This document shows positions 34,666 to 45,599 of a DNA stretch of 57,095 nt, piece after piece. Under the pieces are notes generated by a model. It did not search any database. It was not told the DNA's origin and was given only the letters and a program-made list of their open reading frames with translations. The stretch's first letter is position 1; each line of letters starts with the position of its first letter. Origin of the DNA: Reticulitermes lucifugus (Eukaryota > Arthropoda > Insecta > Blattodea > Rhinotermitidae); assembly GCA_026260175.1 (NCBI GenBank), contig JAKCWW010000438.1, positions 54,213 to 111,307 on the forward strand, in the 5' to 3' direction. The translations under genes and the position numbers were made by a program.

Positions 34666-34723
34666 GTAAGTAAATAAGAAAATATGTTTTTTTTGTTATT
34701 TTTCACCGCCTTGAGAAACTCAA

Positions 34724-34880
34724 CCATGACTCAGGCGGTTAGTCGTCTGCTTGTCACCTTCCGACCCGGTTTTGATCCCTGGTCAGTTCACGCGAAATTT
34801 GTGGTGGAAAGTATTTCATGTTCCACTGACCGTATCAGTCCACCAAATCTCCATACTTGCATTTCATTCGCCTAGCACCA
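34724..34880 (+). mobile_element. SINE-A-related copy, diverged
   Basis: CCATGACTCAGGCGGTTAGT carries an A box, and GACCCGGTTTTGATCCCTGG a worn B box. GCGAAATTTGTGGTGGA follows, as in SINE-A. Beyond about 34820 the body differs from the other copies, so it may be a subfamily. Confidence 0.7.
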
Positions 34881-34920
34881 GAGCTATATAATCTTAACAA
34901 CTGGCAGCGTCATTCGCAAA

Positions 34921-35238
34921 ACACTTAAGAAAGGTAAAGGTAAAAAGGTAAAGTTCGCCGTATAACAGGCCATGAAGGCCTAGAGGGGGTGTAGAGGTAT
35001 AGCTCCACTCTTTCTTTAACCTCGGCGCTAGATGGGGGTGGGCGGTCAACGCCACGCTCCGGCCGATTTACCCCCAGGAATGACCCAGTACCCATTGTAT
35101 AGGACGCTGGGTGGGTCCCAGGGCCGGTCTGGACGGGTGCGAAAAATCTCGCCCACACCAGGATTCGATCCCCGGACCGTGCAGCCGGTAGCGAGTCGCT
35201 ATACCGACTACGCTATCCCGGCCCACAACACACTTAAG
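34921..35238 (-). mobile_element. SINE-B, full-length tRNA-derived element with target duplication
   Basis: ACACTTAAG occurs at 34921-34929 and 35230-35238. On the minus strand the element starts GGGCCGGGATAGCGTAGTCG (A box), with the B box GGGGATCGAATCC at about 35165. It ends in CTTTACC repeats (AAAGGTAAAGGTAAAAAGGT on +), a simple-sequence tail typical of this family. Other copies lie at 48.4, 53.8, 40.4 and 20.6 kb. Confidence 0.88.
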
Positions 35239-35239
35239 T

Positions 35240-35699
35240 AAAAGGCCTCAAATCACACACTAATATACTTATCCCAATTAATTGGGAAAATACCAACTCT
35301 GTAAAATATAATGACTGGAAGAATGACTTGAAAGATTTAATATCCTACAGTCTTTCAGAATTTCACATCTAATGATGTCAATTTTACTCCCACCTCAATG
35401 TTTTGCACGATTGACATTCTGGTATAACTGAGGATAAGGACTTAAAAATATGACCACAGACACTCTTTAACAGCATAATGTTCCTACTTAGCTCATGAAA
35501 TACATCTGTTTAAAGTAAATGTCTTTTGGGACAATAAATGTAAACGGTGAGGTAACAAGCTTAAAAATAAAGTACTTAGTGTCTTTCTGATTCTTCCAAA
35601 GTGGCACGCAGTCACGCACGCAGGCCTAATTATAAATGGACGGAAGTCGAAATTATGGAGCTATTTTCAAGCTCTCAACTTTTTAGGTGGTAAAGATAT
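35240..35699. other. unassigned DNA
   Basis: No feature recognised. Confidence 0.5.
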
Positions 35700-36055
35700 A
35701 TGCCTAACATCTAGCTAACTAACTATTCAACAGCTAACTAAATACATGGAGCATAGTCCTTCAAAAGTTAACATCTCAGCTAGTCAAGGAATTTGGCGCG
35801 TTTTATGGAACCCGAAGGTTTAATACCATGTTCTCAACAGCCAGCCACATTTACCTTATTGTAAGCCACGACGTGTCGTTCTCTTTCTTCAAGATCTATC
35901 TTGATATTGTCCTCCCACGTACCCCTACGTCCAACAAATAACCTATTCCAGGTTTACCCAAAAATCCCTGCATGCATTTCTCTTCTCCTCCATTACGTGT
36001 CACATGCCGTGCCCATCTCATCCTCACAGTTCTAACCAGAAATTTAAAAATTCTT
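35700..36055 (-). mobile_element. LINE 3' end with (TTAG)n tail
   Basis: On + it begins CTAGCTAACTAACTATTCAA, the tail in reverse, followed by CATGGAGCATAGTCCTTC, GCGTTTTATGGAACCCGAAG and CATGCATTTCTCTTCTCCTC. These align in order with the minus copy at 42.24-42.54 kb. The minus translation includes TVRMRWARHVTRNGG, the [11 protein letters not shown] segment. Frame broken. Confidence 0.8.
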
Positions 36056-36065
36056 GTGTGTCTGC

Positions 36066-36102
36066 CGTGATGGTGGACCAGCAAGTCCATCCGAAACGTC
36101 AG
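36066..36102 (+). other. stem-GAAAC motif, hammerhead-like
   Basis: GTGATGG, then TGGAC (36074-36078) pairing with GTCCA (36085-36089), then TCCGAAACGTC. It has the form UGAUG-stem-GAAAC, but the CUGANGA core is not exact. It lies at the 5' edge of the LINE fragment. Confidence 0.35.
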
Positions 36103-36104
36103 TA

Positions 36105-37054
36105 TACATCGGACAGCATGGCTTTTTATACCAAAATACAGCCTTCATTAGTCTCATTTCGTTTAGGCAGAACGTGTAAGGCACAAGATGATAGAGTGAA
36201 AGATTTGTGTAGAGCTGCACGAAAATTGGCGAGAAATTCAGGCTAGCTGTTTCGCCTTGCGTAATGCTCTCAATGTTATCATCCTGCGCTTTTGTCAGAA
36301 AATATGAAGGAATGACAATTTGGGAGACCAAGTTGTAGATGTGATGCTGCAATGAATCCTGGCGAAGGAAGGTGTAAATTTGTGGACTGAACTTATCTGG
36401 CTCAGTATGGGGCAAAATGGAAAATTTTTAAACAAATTTCGTGTTTGGGAGAAGCAGTAAATTCTTTACCAGCAAACTAACCATAAACTTTTCAAGCGAG
36501 ACATTATTATGGATTTACTTTCCGTAGAACTGTACACTGATAAATTACTTTCAAGCCTAGCCCCTGAGAGTCGGGGGAAGTAGACATGGAATTTCCCAAC
36601 TGACCATAAAGAGAACAGACCGATGTCATAAAACTGTAACTGTCAAGGTAAGCTTTATTGTGTGTCATTTCAAGGGTGCTCCTCCCCTTTCACACCTGAG
36701 GAGGCAGTACGAACATGTGGACGACATCGGGAACATCACTCAACCTGTCGAAGACATCTTTGTGCCAAACTTTTCTACGACACAATTCGGACCCTTTGGA
36801 AGCCTACACCTGGACAGCCCGTGCCCCAGTTGTCTGAATATTCTCAAAGAATAATTACTGGAACCTTCTCACATACCTTTTCTCAGTACAGCTGGCCGAA
36901 GCGCTTTCTGATACAGTCAAGACATAAAAACGTTTGACCAACCTTCAGGTGTTACAGGATATTGTTTCACAGCAACACAGTCGTCTCTATTGAACCACGA
37001 TGTATGAAGTCAGAATATAGATTAAAGTCGAGAAAGTAATAATAAAATACTCAC
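36105..37054. other. unassigned DNA
   Basis: Two overlapping + ORFs (36660-36854 and 36662-36937) lie in locally C-rich sequence. I found no good acceptor before them and recognise no family. Confidence 0.4.
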
Positions 37055-37156
37055 CATCTATTAGCGAGCTGCGGGAAAATCTCCCATACGTAATATTCAG
37101 GCCAAGACACATTAAGGACAATTTTTCCAGTATAGTGTCTAGTAAATTCCGAGGTA
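37055..37156 (-). CDS. possible 102-nt internal exon, product unknown
   Basis: On the minus strand a perfect branch site TACTAAC (complement of 37175-37181) lies 19 bases before GTTCTCCTAG; the donor is ATG|GTGAGTATT. The exon is one base, 33 codons, two bases (phase 2 in and out). Residues: TSEFTRHYTGKIVLNVSWPE followed by YYVWEIFPQLANR, with Trp at the exon end completed by the next exon. The aromatic-rich, balanced composition looks like a folded domain. The frame stays open upstream of the acceptor, so a longer exon is possible. It joins in phase to 24191-24234. The family is not recognised. Confidence 0.42.
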
Positions 37157-37387
37157 CTAGGAGAACAATTCGTGGTTAGTAAAAGAGCCTCACACTCAAA
37201 ACCTTGTACCGTTTTCTTCATAATCTGTACTCATGGTGAACCAGATTTTCAATTTGTTGAACTTCATGCATTATCCTCTTCCGCCTCTTCCGCTCTCTTA
37301 TTGTTCCTACTATTTCTATCGACTCTATTACTCGTAAAGATTTCCAGTATAGAATAAAGGCAATAATTAATTTCATTTACTTTTCAG

Positions 37388-37540
37388 AAGAGACTGCACG
37401 TTATGTTTAGACTGTCAAATGTTTCGCCGTCCTCACTGGATCTAACTTATATCTTGGACTTCTCTCGTCAACGTCGCGATGTCTCATTCTCTGTACTTCC
37501 CTCGCAGGTGCTGAGACACTGCATATTTTGTACATGTGTA
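37388..37540 (+). CDS. possible 153-nt exon, product unknown
   Basis: Acceptor CATTTACTTTTCAG and donor GTA|GTAAGC flank exactly 51 open codons, phase 0 in and out. The peptide starts KRLHVMFRLSNVSPSSLDLT and ends HCIFCTCV. It lies on the opposite strand, 230 bp from the minus exon at 37055-37156. Real adjacent exons on opposite strands are uncommon, so one of the two may be false. It could follow the phase-0 exon at 30206-30280. Confidence 0.25.
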
Positions 37541-37745
37541 GTAAGCTAAGAAATAGCCTACTTCCTCTACTGACCCCGTAAAGAGAGGCACATTCCTTTT
37601 CGTTGTACTTATCATGTAAAAGAAGAGACGTTCAGATCAACGTTCTTTCCTTAGGCCGCGCTTCATTTCTCACAGAGAACACTCTCCTCATTACATGACC
37701 AATCATATCAATTTAAGTAGGTCCTTATGTATAATGCATGTTATT

Positions 37746-37850
37746 TTTGTCCGATTTTAACCAAAATCGGAAAGCATGAAAGATTTTCAGTAAAATCAAA
37801 TAATTTTGAAATTTCACGAAATTCCCTCCGGTGGGAATCGCGTTTTCCTA
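37746..37850 (+). repeat. dispersed repeat R subfamily, fragment
   Basis: GATTTTAACCAAAATCGG, GAAAGATTTTCAGTAAAATC and TTTCACGAAATTCCCTCCGG align with 55.24-55.32 kb (ATTTTAACCAAACTTG, GACAGATTTTAGTAAAAC, TTTCGAGAAAATCCTTCCAG). Confidence 0.55.
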
Positions 37851-38589
37851 GCGGGCAGGCAGAACTGGAAACAAATGGCAAGGGTAGCAGTCGCTATGCA
37901 CTGAAGTCACTACCTTTAAAAGAGGAATCTAAATCAGTAAATTATATATATATAAACCTCGTAATAACAACTAGAATTTATATAACTGTATATAAATGAC
38001 TGCCGACAATCAAGGACCCAGGACCATAGACTAAATAACACTGGCTTTCACTCAGAACTGTCAATTCACTGGGCCGATATTATGGACGCTGACTTTTCAA
38101 ATACGAAGTTCGTCGCGTCGGTAATGGCTTGAAAACTAATTAACAACTTATATTTGCTCCCCTTCCCTTTTATTCTACTAATGTTCGCAAGTTCTGACTA
38201 CCAGTCTCTTCGTTGGCCTTCCGAAACATCTTGCTGTCGTTACAAATTGAAGTAATCCTTCAAGCAAAACAAAATTGTTCTTAGGCTTAATTAAGCACCA
38301 CATTATGAAGGAAGATGGGGAAGTGAAGGTACACGAGTATATACCACCAGGTTTAATATCATGAATCTCTGCCTATAGCTAGGAAGTTTATTTGTGATTG
38401 TCGAAATACTTTCGTTAACGTGTTGGCTATTCTAAGGGAGAAGCAGATACGAACTGAATTATTGTATACCTTGAAGTGGTAGTGAGGCTTCATAATTCAA
38501 TTTGTTTTAAATTTCCTTACATCACAGCAAAAAAAATAAGAGCAGGTTCCGTGTAAACGAAATATCTTATAGATTTTATTATCCTAACC
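37851..38589. other. unassigned; weak third match to repeat K at about 38338
   Basis: TATACCACCAGGTTTAATAT at about 38340 matches repeat K, and the following 100 bases match only loosely. Nothing else seen. Confidence 0.35.
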
Positions 38590-38700
38590 TCTAGTGAACG
38601 CGGTGATCAAACTTCGGGTTACACAAAATGAGGAAAATTTCTTGACTAGCTCAGAAAATAGTAGCTTCTCAAGATGGATTCTGCTCCATGCAGTTCACAT
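38590..38700 (+). mobile_element. decayed LINE 3' end
   Basis: GAACGCGGTGATCAAACTTC, GGAAAATTTCTTGACTAGCT and AGCTTCTCAAGATGGATTCT then GCTCCATG match the last 100 bases of the family (AATGCGGTAATGAACC, CTTGACTAGCTTGGGAA, AGCTTCTCAAGAAGGACTCT). No GTTA tail remains. Confidence 0.65.
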
Positions 38701-39109
38701 CACAACTACACCGTCAGTATCATTGTACAGCCTTCATGTATGGCTTTGATTGCGAATTTTAAGTTCGATTCAATTTCTAAGTCCGAATAATATTTTTTTA
38801 GATATTTTACTGGATATTGTAGGTCTTGAAAGTTATTAGACTAATTAAAATTTTACTTTATATAAAATATCCTCCGTTTGTTTTTCAGTTTTAAGGCACG
38901 TGATAATACCCTGGCAGGAGTACTTCAAAAGTTTAATTTAAAATAATAATTAACTAATCGCCATATTTTGCAGTATTTATGTACATGAATATGCGCAGTT
39001 CCTTCTTATTCAAACCTTCTGCACTGAAGCCTAATAAAACTCTGCACAAATTTTGTATCTATACAACAACGGATTTTCGAAATTGTCCTCTTTTAGAACG
39101 AACACTTAC

Positions 39110-39195
39110 TGTCATGATTATACATCTGGACGATTCCAATAGTATTATTCTTTCGTCTCTAAAATCCAAGAGAGTCAATTTGCACATGTCAGAGA
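39110..39195 (-). CDS. weak candidate exon, product unknown
   Basis: Donor ATGACA|GTAAGTGTT and a modest acceptor GCTTTACAG enclose codons for SDMCKLTLLDFRDERIILLE and SSRCIIMT. The frame is open well beyond both ends (minus, to about 39253), and the + strand is also open (38979-39269). The outgoing phase 0 does not fit the minus exon at 37055-37156 as drawn. It may be chance or an unrecognised repeat. Confidence 0.18.
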
Positions 39196-39269
39196 CTGTA
39201 AAGCTTGTTACTCCAAATCCCACGCCGTTGATGCCAATTTGCAATACAGGTGGGAGTCAGTCAATTTAA

Positions 39270-40187
39270 GTAAGCACGCGCTCTTGTGGGAGAAGTCACC
39301 AACTGCTTGTACACTCGTGCAGGGTGCATTCATTCAAGGTGGGACAATCAAAACCAGTTCATCTTAGTCATTTCTTCCCCCGGAAAGTGTAATCCAAAAG
39401 AACTTAAAAAAAATCTTCCCTTACAAGATGTCATACTAATTGAACATACGCGTGTCCGACAGACATATAGCCTCGAACACCTTCAAAGCATTTCAGTGTG
39501 GGAGTACTTTATAATTGTCGTTTTGTATGAAGATTAATAATTGTAAACATTTGTCACTCTACATAGTGTAACAACAGAGGTATTTCAAGCTTATGCAACG
39601 ATATTTAGGGGTCCAGCCACATTTTGTGTATACACAAATGTTTGTGTCCATTCACCTGAAACCTTGCGATAGATTGAATAAAATATGGCACAATGTTAGG
39701 ATCATATAGAAAGCAGTCTGAAGATTGATTGGAGCAGTAAATGCGGCCTAACATTACCTTGCATATTTAAGTCGTGTGCAGACAAAGTATGACTCAGGGC
39801 CCGCAAATAGTGACCTGCAGGTGGCACAGTCATGCCTATTACAGCCATAGACTTTTGTAGTGTGTATGAGAGCGTGCCAGACGAGTATGCACCCTACAAT
39901 GGACCCACATAACGCCTAGGAAGGATACTCAACTATTAAGCCTGCAGCCTGGAAATGTATTGCAGCTTATAGGCTAAGATTTGTTTACAGAAGCGAGTTC
40001 AAGCTTCCTAAGTTACTACATGGGCCTTCTTGAGAGACTTGTCGTTGCTTACTCGGCCAAAAAATTATATATCTCTTATGGAAATCTAATGTTAACTATC
40101 ATATTGAATACAAACAGCTAGTGGACACCGTCCTGATTCAGATGAGTCTCCTCCACAAATTCAGAGCTTAGTTATGAAGAGCCATTT
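39270..40187. other. unassigned DNA
   Basis: An 83-codon + ORF (39286-39537) has no recognised motif. Nothing else seen. Confidence 0.45.
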
Positions 40188-40214
40188 CATTATTATTATT
40201 ATTATTATTATTAT
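40188..40214. repeat. (TTA)n microsatellite
   Basis: A simple TTA run. Confidence 0.9.
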
Positions 40215-40384
40215 ATCATCATCATTTAATCCTAGGTCTTCCCAAGTTGTGTCCTTGCATATTTTCTGAATAATAAAGGTAAGCATGTCCCATCTAGCCA
40301 TTCGTGCTACGTACCGCAGACCATCATCATCCTAAATATGTTCACAATAGCGTGTTTAGTTAGGCAGACGTAACGTTGTCACTG

Positions 40385-40490
40385 TGCAGGTCATGAAGGC
40401 ATACACAGGCATAGACGTGTAGCTCAATTCATTCTTACCCGCGGCACTAGACGGAGGCGAGTGGTCAGGTTCACGCTCAGGTCAAATTAT
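40385..40490 (-). mobile_element. SINE-B fragment
   Basis: GGTCATGAAGGCATACACAG, ATAGACGTGTAGCTCAATTC and GGCACTAGACGGAGGCGAGT follow the order of the SINE-B body at 34.97-35.05 kb. The tRNA-like head is missing. Confidence 0.6.
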
Positions 40491-40499
40491 CAACTTGGA

Positions 40500-42235
40500 A
40501 AGAATCAAAGTTACCCACTGCAAAAATATGTGGTTCAAGCAGAGCACAACTTATGAAGGTCATTATGCAGTTTTCATTAGCCCCTCATTAAATGCTATTA
40601 AATCCTTAGCACTTGATTCTAAAATTCGCCAGTCTGTGTTCATCCCCCAGAGCGAGAAATTAAGTTTCACAGCCATACAAGGCACAGATAAAGTTATAGT
40701 CTTGTTTAAGTTATAACAATATTTTAGTTTATATAGCCTACTAGGTATATGGGAGACGAGAAGGCAGAAGTTTCTGGTTTGAATCTTAGCGAGCATTCTC
40801 TGAATTTAATCTTCAAGAACGTGACTTTGTTCTTTTCATTCCAAAATATTTTAACTACGCCATATTTCTGAAGGATTTAACACCTAACGTACATTATGCA
40901 GTTTAGCGACACGCCCCTTTTCTTTGTGTTTTATTTATACATATTTTTCTCCAAAAAGTAATCATATACAACACAATAAGATTATTCAATTAAAGCGTAG
41001 TTCTTGCTGGACTATCGACAAATATAATATTAAAAAATAATGCACTTTTTGTAAAATATATGTGTCTCTTATGCTGCTTATAATAAACAACGGTTGTAAC
41101 CATTCACAACATTCAACAATTTGTTTTTCTAATGAAAGTACGTTGTATTCTGTGAGACAAATTCTGGGTATCTTCATTATAAAGTAAATTAATTGTAATA
41201 TTTCGTCACGAAAATGTATTTTTTATATCTGACGTGCATGAATATCATGAAAAATCGGATGTCAAAATATCAGTGAATCCATACATTCCTCCATATGAAA
41301 GCCGATAGAGAACAGAAGTTCCATTTTGCCTCATTACGCCCATAAAACTGACTCACCTACTTCCTGTATCATAAAGTAACAAGTGATAAACTAGGATTCA
41401 TGGATTCAGACTGTCGCCTGCATTTTATTTTCCCAGCACGAGATTCACCTGCTGGAAACCTGGCAGAAATGTTCTCACAGACGGCTGTGCCACGTGTTCG
41501 AACTGCCTACTCACTCGTGCTTAAACATAATCAATCGCCTACGTGACGCACTGCAAAGAAAACGTCTAGAAGCTACTCGGTCTTTATAGCTGCCAAAATT
41601 ACAGCGACCAGTCACAGAACATTGTGAGTTCAGACCATGAACGGTACGTCTACATCGAAACGGAAGTAATATTTGGTGTAACAGAAATTGTATCTGGGAC
41701 ACATTTCACATAATTACCTTACAGGATCAAACAATAAGCAACGACCAAATACAACCTCAATCAGCTAATATTAGGTACTTTAATCTCATACGCTTCGAAC
41801 CTCAGATCCTTTTAAAATGTTCCGTGTACTTAAACTATGTATTGACATTTACCGTTAAAACTAATACATTTATATAAAGGGGTGCATATATTTTCCAAAA
41901 ATCTAGAAATTACATCAAAATTCTAGTCGCCAGATGGATGACATGAAGCAAGTTCCATGCTAATTATCCGCAAATATTAGGCGTCACCCTACAAAATTTA
42001 GTTGCCACGGCGTCCTGGCCCCGGTACGTGTGCAGACCTATATATATATATATACGGCGTTACTACCGTTCCAAACTTAAAGTATGTACAGCAATAATCC
42101 TACAATTAAAACCTGTTTATCAGTACAGATATACACAGTATACCTCTTTAAGTTTCAGTAAGGTAGCAAGGATTGCAAAAGCTATATCTTCACCACACCA
42201 ACTCATGATGGGTCTCCATACATGCAGACTTAATG
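40500..42235. other. unassigned DNA with (TA)n at 42037-42054
   Basis: GTGAGTCAG and GTGAATCTC donor-like sites on the minus strand (near 41350 and 41448) lack matching open exons. Nothing else recognised. Confidence 0.45.
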
Positions 42236-42239
42236 GAAC

Positions 42240-42700
42240 AGAGTCCTTCTTGAGAAGCTAACAGGTTCTCAGCTAATCAAGAAATTCCCCGCGTTTTATG
42301 GATCCCGAAGGTTTATTATCGCCTTCACAACAGGCCGCCACCTGTCCCTATCCTGAGCCATATCAATCCAGTCCATGCCCCCCATCCCACTTCTTGAAGA
42401 TCCATTTTAATAATATCCTCCTATCTACGCCTGGGACTTCCAAGTGGTCTCGTTCCCTCAGGTCTCCCCACCAAAATCCTGTATGCACCTCTCCCTTCAT
42501 CCATACGTGCTACATGCCCCGCCCACCTCATTCTTCTTGATTTGATCACCCGAATATTATTTGTAGATGAGTACAGATCATTAAGTTCCTCGTTATGTAG
42601 TCTTCTCCACTCCCCTGTTACCTCTCCCTCTTAGGCCCAAATATCCTCCTCAGCACCCTACTCTCGAACACCCTCAGCCTATGAAGGCTGGGAGGGAAAA
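42240..42700 (-). mobile_element. longest LINE 3' fragment in the window
   Basis: The minus strand encodes, with breaks, [37 protein letters not shown]-stop-[14 protein letters not shown] and then the WIDMAQDRD tail after a one-base deletion. At its 5' side (about 42600-42700 on +) is the stretch that would encode the RT-distal VFESRVLRRIF-like segment. It is a dead copy: there is a Trp-to-stop change before ED and a frameshift in the GWG segment. The GTTA tail is absent; the 3' end is at about 42240. Confidence 0.88.
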
Positions 42701-42709
42701 TTTATGTGA

Positions 42710-45079
42710 ACCGCAAATAAAGGCAAAGAAAGGAAATGGATAAAAACATTCCTTATTAACCACTCGTTACATAAAGAAGAAAAGTAAGAAAATTGTGAAA
42801 TTGTAAAATTAAGCACAGTTTTTAGAACCTCTTTGCAATAATTTTATCTTAAAAATTTAGAAGACAGTATGCAAAATTGAGACAATTCTCTTTGACCGGC
42901 TTATAAAAAATGTTATTCTTCTCTATTAGGAGCCACAAAGTTCTTTAAATAAGTTCATAAAAAATGGGCTACCTAAAATTATGAGAATATATATAAAGTG
43001 CAGCATTGTTTAAATTATTGCTTCTGATTTCCCGTTGAAATTCAACCCAAACTTTATAAGTTCCTATTTTTAATTGTAAGTTAATAGTTTGTTTCAGAAT
43101 TGTGTGTATATTGTTCTTATATACTAATTTTAGGTGTTATATTCGACCTGTTCCTACTTTATTACATTTATTTTTGGTAATAATTGCAGATCACTCAAAT
43201 TCCTATGCTTTTGTTGTGTACAAAGGTCACGAAAATTATAGTCTATTCATTAAGATTTCGCTTTTCACAAAACCTAAGTACAGATAATGGTCTAGGTCTT
43301 CTGATCAAACATGTTTGTACGTGGCTTAAGCATATGTACACCGTGTATCACCGTGAATAACCGGTATGTCTTTTCTCGAAATTAAGATTCTTTTATTATC
43401 CTAGATAGCAAGATATTTTATGACGTCATCATACACATGCGCCTGCCCAAGCATAATAAGTTTTGAAACATCTGACAGATTTTCAAGTAGTGTTGTACAA
43501 ACTCCATCACATAAGGGACTCTTTTTATATTTTGCACTTTTAATTCCCTAACTTGAGTAATAAGAATTTGGTTATTGTGGAAATTTTGGAGGTGGGAGTG
43601 ACACTACTAGCACACAGTCGCTGGACCAAGAAATTTGGTGTTGTAACAAATCTTTACAAATGTGTAAACTTGGTTAACCTGATGTTCTAAAGATCATAAA
43701 GCAATATGGCGGTCATGCGAAATGTCTATTAGGTTCTCGGATTAATTGCACGAGTAATAGTTAATGAACCATGAGCTAGGTATGTGAAATATTCTATAAA
43801 ATTTGAGGATAAAAGTATCTACAAAATCTGCGTGAAATATTATTTGTTAACGGTTACAAGCTTAGACGCCATGTAACTCCTTGAGGTATTATCAGACACA
43901 TTGAGACGGAATCTTCCTAAAGGATACTGTGTATGGAAATGAATAATTACTCTATACAATTCTTAATCTCAAATTCTTGCTTGTATCACAGTATAGACAG
44001 AAATCCTTGAAAGCAAGTTCGAGGGGTAATTAGATCCCACAAACTTCTGTATGTAGAAAAATGTACTTTGATTTGATCTTATTACCTTCGGTTTGTAGAG
44101 GAATTACGAAGATCCTCCTGACTACTGCCTCTCGTTTGGGAATTCTGTTCATGGACGTGTAGTTTTGTCTTTCTCTTCAAACAATGAATATACTAGCGTC
44201 TAAATATTTTTATCTTGTAGTCACCTGTTCTTTATAATTGCCTCTTCTTTTTTTTGTTTTTTTTAGGTTTACAGTGTGGATCATTCTGACTAATGTATTT
44301 TTTGGGAACTGTGATTTCACTAGCCTAATTCTCTTTGCGAATTAATTCATGTAATATATTATATTCTTTAGGTTAACTTAGTTTTCGTCAGAGAACTTTT
44401 ATCCTCATCCCTTTCGCCACCCAGTTGAAACGGTTATGATAAAAATAATTAATCACTTTCAACTGGATAATTTAAATTCTTTAGTTGTTGTACTCCTTTT
44501 TGTCCATTCATTTGACTTCTATAACAGGATTTTTCCATTTATAACTGTGTTGTGCCTGCATTTATTGCACTGGGTCTTTCTACAATCACGGCGATTCCTT
44601 TCAAAATAAAACCTTCAACTTCCCGATATTTTGCACATCTATTCATAATATGAAGATGGCCGATAAATCGACCTAAATACACCCTTTGAATTGTGAGCTT
44701 ACATTGTAGCAGCTTGTCATTATTATTAGTAAAATTTTTTAATGTAGGTATTGCAGATTAACACACTGCACACCCAATACTGATTTCGAAATCGCTAGCT
44801 TCCTTCATCCGAAAGTCCAAATTCCTATAATGTAGAGAATGTTACACAAATATTAGTAACATATTTATAAACTTTACATTTGAAACGGGTAACACGTATT
44901 ATTACACAGTTTACAGCAATTTCCAATAATCCACCCAGCAATGAAAGAGCAGTTCTTGTCGCCAAGCTTACGGTGCAAGTTGTACCTGCTGACTGTGCCT
45001 CACCCACCTGCCAATATCAGACGTGGAGAGTGTTCATCTATGGCATCCTAAGCAATTTTGAGCTGAAATCAAAGCCCCT
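42710..45079. other. unassigned, AT-rich DNA
   Basis: A strong acceptor-like tract (CTCTTCTTTTTTTTGTTTTT, AG at about 44266) opens onto only 25 codons before a stop. A 60-codon minus ORF (44825-45007) has no recognised motif. No known repeat seen. Confidence 0.45.
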
Positions 45080-45420
45080 GTGATTGTTGCTTACGTTACA
45101 GGGGGAAGAGGGGTGCGATGTCCAACCAGAGAGAGGAGAGACGTTCACGGCGACGATCACCACCACCACCACCACCACCACCACCACTACCACAACCATC
45201 TCCACTGCTGCCACCATTTAAGAGAGATAGCCCCTGAGGCAAGCAAGCTCACAGAAAATGTCCACACGTCTCGATCTTTATAACAGTAGCAGGTTGCTAG
45301 AAGCCAAGAGATACCGGCAGCATCGCATCAACGAACTCGCCTCCACTTGCCAGCATCACCAGTAAAACTAAAGTACTGAGAGAGCCCCTACCACCAAAGG
45401 CAAAAGCGTATGAACATACA
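45080..45420. other. GC-richer stretch around a CAC tract
   Basis: Locally GC-rich with CG dinucleotides on both sides of the CAC run. The 67-codon + ORF (45080-45283) is carried by the microsatellite. Coding status unknown. Confidence 0.35.
45157..45196. repeat. (CAC)n microsatellite
   Basis: About 11 CAC/CAT triplets; a + frame would read as polyhistidine. Confidence 0.9.
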
Positions 45421-45554
45421 CATACACACACAACAATAGCCTATCTGAAAATGTCAGTCAACTATTGTACACGCGGGGCGTTTGCTCAAATGAAGTATAT
45501 TTTGTTCCCAAACCCAGTATATGCTATAATACTAGAGCCAGCAGAGTACCAGCC

Positions 45555-45578
45555 TCACACACACACACACACACACAA
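45555..45578. repeat. (CA)n microsatellite
   Basis: A simple CA run. Confidence 0.9.
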
Positions 45579-45599
45579 ACCGAACCATGCATGCATTAT

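Noticed and set aside
35032..35241. 69-codon + ORF and opposing 77-codon ORF
   Set aside because: Both lie within the SINE-B copy.
36660..36937. Pair of + ORFs in C-rich DNA
   Set aside because: No acceptor, donor or family motif; frames overlap each other without preference.
889..43428. Two TGACGTCA palindromes (889-896 and 43421-43428) as CRE elements
   Set aside because: About one is expected by chance in 57 kb; the second has no promoter context.
44238..44345. Strong polypyrimidine acceptor followed by a 25-codon terminal reading frame
   Set aside because: The T run may be just a homopolymer; the short frame and lack of a partner exon give no real support.
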